Source: Hyphomicrobiaceae bacterium UBA2767
Lineage (GTDB): Bacteria > Pseudomonadota > Alphaproteobacteria > Rhizobiales > Methyloligellaceae
NCBI GenBank assembly: GCA_002352635.1
Contig: DEIT01000057.1
Coordinates: 23,436 to 30,532, forward strand
Direction: 5' to 3'
DNA: 7,097 nt
The notes below the pieces were generated by a model. That model was not told where the DNA came from. It searched no databases and saw only the letters and a list, made by a program, of their open reading frames with translations. Of this stretch, positions 6,311 through 7,097 are shown in pieces. The translations under genes were made by a program, and so were the position numbers. Positions within the stretch are counted from its first letter, which is position 1; every line of letters starts with the position of its first letter.

Positions 6311-7097
6311 GCCAAGTATCGGAAACCTATGAGGTTTTTGCGCTCGAATATGGCCGCATGGACCGCGCCAGTCGCGATTTCTATTTGCATTCGCCGGACC
6401 CGCATGAGGGGCCGCGCCCGATTGTTTACTACCTCTGGGTGATCCGCAACGAGAAGCGCACGGTTGTCGTGGACCTCGGCTTTGACCGTCGCTCGGGCGA
6501 TGCACGCGGACGCCTCATGCTGCGTGAACCGATGGAGGCATTGCGGGAAGTTGGCGTGAAGGTGCAGAACGTAAAGACCATCATCATCACTCACATGCAT
6601 TACGACCATGCCGGCCATGGTCCGGAATTTCCCAACGCGGAATTCGTGCTTCAGGAGAAGGAAATCGCCCACTGCACCGGCAAGCCGATGGGCTACCCTC
6701 CGTTGCGGCATTCATTCGATATCGAGCATGTGACCGACATGATCCGCGCCAACTACTCATCGCGTGTCAAATTCGTTGATGGCGACAAAGAGATCCTGCC
6801 CGGCATTTCGGTGCACTTGATCGGCGGGCATTCGGGTGGGTTACAGGCGGTTCGCGTGGAAACGGCCAAGGGGCCGCTCGTGCTTGCTTCCGATGCTGCG
6901 CATTTTTACGACACGGTGATCGAACAGAACCCCTTCACCATCATCGTCAATCTGCCCGACATGTGTGCCGGATGGGATCGCATTTTTGAGCTTGGCGCCG
7001 AACTGGGGATGGTCATCCCTGGCCACGACCCACTCGTCGCTGACTTATATCCCAAGCATCCGGATGATGAGATGAGCGTGGTGCTGTCGGACGGGCC
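6307..7097 (+). CDS. Metallo-beta-lactamase-fold hydrolase, N-acyl homoserine lactonase-like, 3'-truncated
   Basis: At least 263 residues are encoded; the frame is still open at the window end, and the family is usually about 250-290 long, so little is missing. The start is GTG at 6307, overlapping the upstream TGA by 4 nt (GTGA), a coupling arrangement. The dinuclear metal site appears complete: H96-M-H98-Y-D100-H101 (HxHxDH), His175 in G-G-H-S-G-G, Asp196 in L-A-S-D-A-A and His240 in I-P-G-H-D. The strand VVVDLGFD precedes the motif as expected. These are hallmarks of the lactonase branch of the fold, which opens lactone rings; Tyr201 follows the bridging Asp region. There is no signal peptide, so the enzyme is cytosolic. 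Position in an operon with PcaC-like and dehydrogenase genes argues more for catabolism of a lactone or ester intermediate than for quorum quenching. That is inference; the substrate is unknown. Confidence 0.9.
   Translation, partial: MSQVSETYEVFALEYGRMDRASRDFYLHSPDPHEGPRPIVYYLWVIRNEKRTVVVDLGFDRRSGDARGRLMLREPMEALREVGVKVQNVKTIIITHMHYDHAGHGPEFPNAEFVLQEKEIAHCTGKPMGYPPLRHSFDIEHVTDMIRANYSSRVKFVDGDKEILPGISVHLIGGHSGGLQAVRVETAKGPLVLASDAAHFYDTVIEQNPFTIIVNLPDMCAGWDRIFELGAELGMVIPGHDPLVADLYPKHPDDEMSVVLSDG

Noticed and set aside
6253..6711. 152-codon minus-strand open frame at the dehydrogenase/hydrolase junction
   Set aside because: It is antisense to the HxHxDH-containing hydrolase frame, which has a complete metal-ligand set.

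Overview
The window looks like a moderately GC-rich (by eye, mid-to-upper 50s percent) chromosome segment of an alphaproteobacterium, most likely Hyphomicrobiales (Rhizobiales-like). The evidence is the style of the PurA and OmpR-type regulator sequences, the PcaC/dehydrogenase/metallo-beta-lactamase gene set and the small secreted protein. This taxonomic call is inference from family resemblance; no rRNA or other marker gene is present. Coding density is high. No tRNA, rRNA, CRISPR array, insertion sequence, integrase or phage gene was seen.

Left part (1-2438): the window opens inside purA (adenylosuccinate synthetase), which lacks its first ~75 codons. A 439-residue TPR-type protein of the TTC38 family, shared with eukaryotes, follows 47 nt downstream on the same strand and may be co-transcribed. 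A 257-nt non-coding gap follows, with a candidate weak terminator hairpin.

Middle part (2696-4803): a short gene encodes a signal peptide plus a 57-residue mature protein that is very basic, rich in Trp, His and Lys, and has no acidic residue. A clear Rho-independent terminator follows. Next is an orphan OmpR/PhoB-type response regulator with two altered receiver residues. It is convergent with a DMT/EamA-family ten-helix permease on the minus strand, leaving only 10 nt between the two stop codons.

Right part (5020-7097): a tightly packed plus-strand operon, divergent from the permease, encodes a carboxymuconolactone-decarboxylase (PcaC-like) protein, a 3-hydroxyisobutyrate-dehydrogenase-like oxidoreductase, and an N-acyl-homoserine-lactonase-like metallo-beta-lactamase-fold hydrolase cut by the window end. 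The reading frames overlap by 8 and 4 nt, so the three proteins are probably translationally coupled and act in one pathway. A plausible reading is catabolism of a lactone or hydroxy-acid compound: ring opening by the hydrolase, oxidation by the dehydrogenase and a decarboxylase-fold step. The substrate cannot be read from the sequence. The 216-nt divergent region between this operon and the permease contains overlapping palindromes resembling a LacI-type operator.
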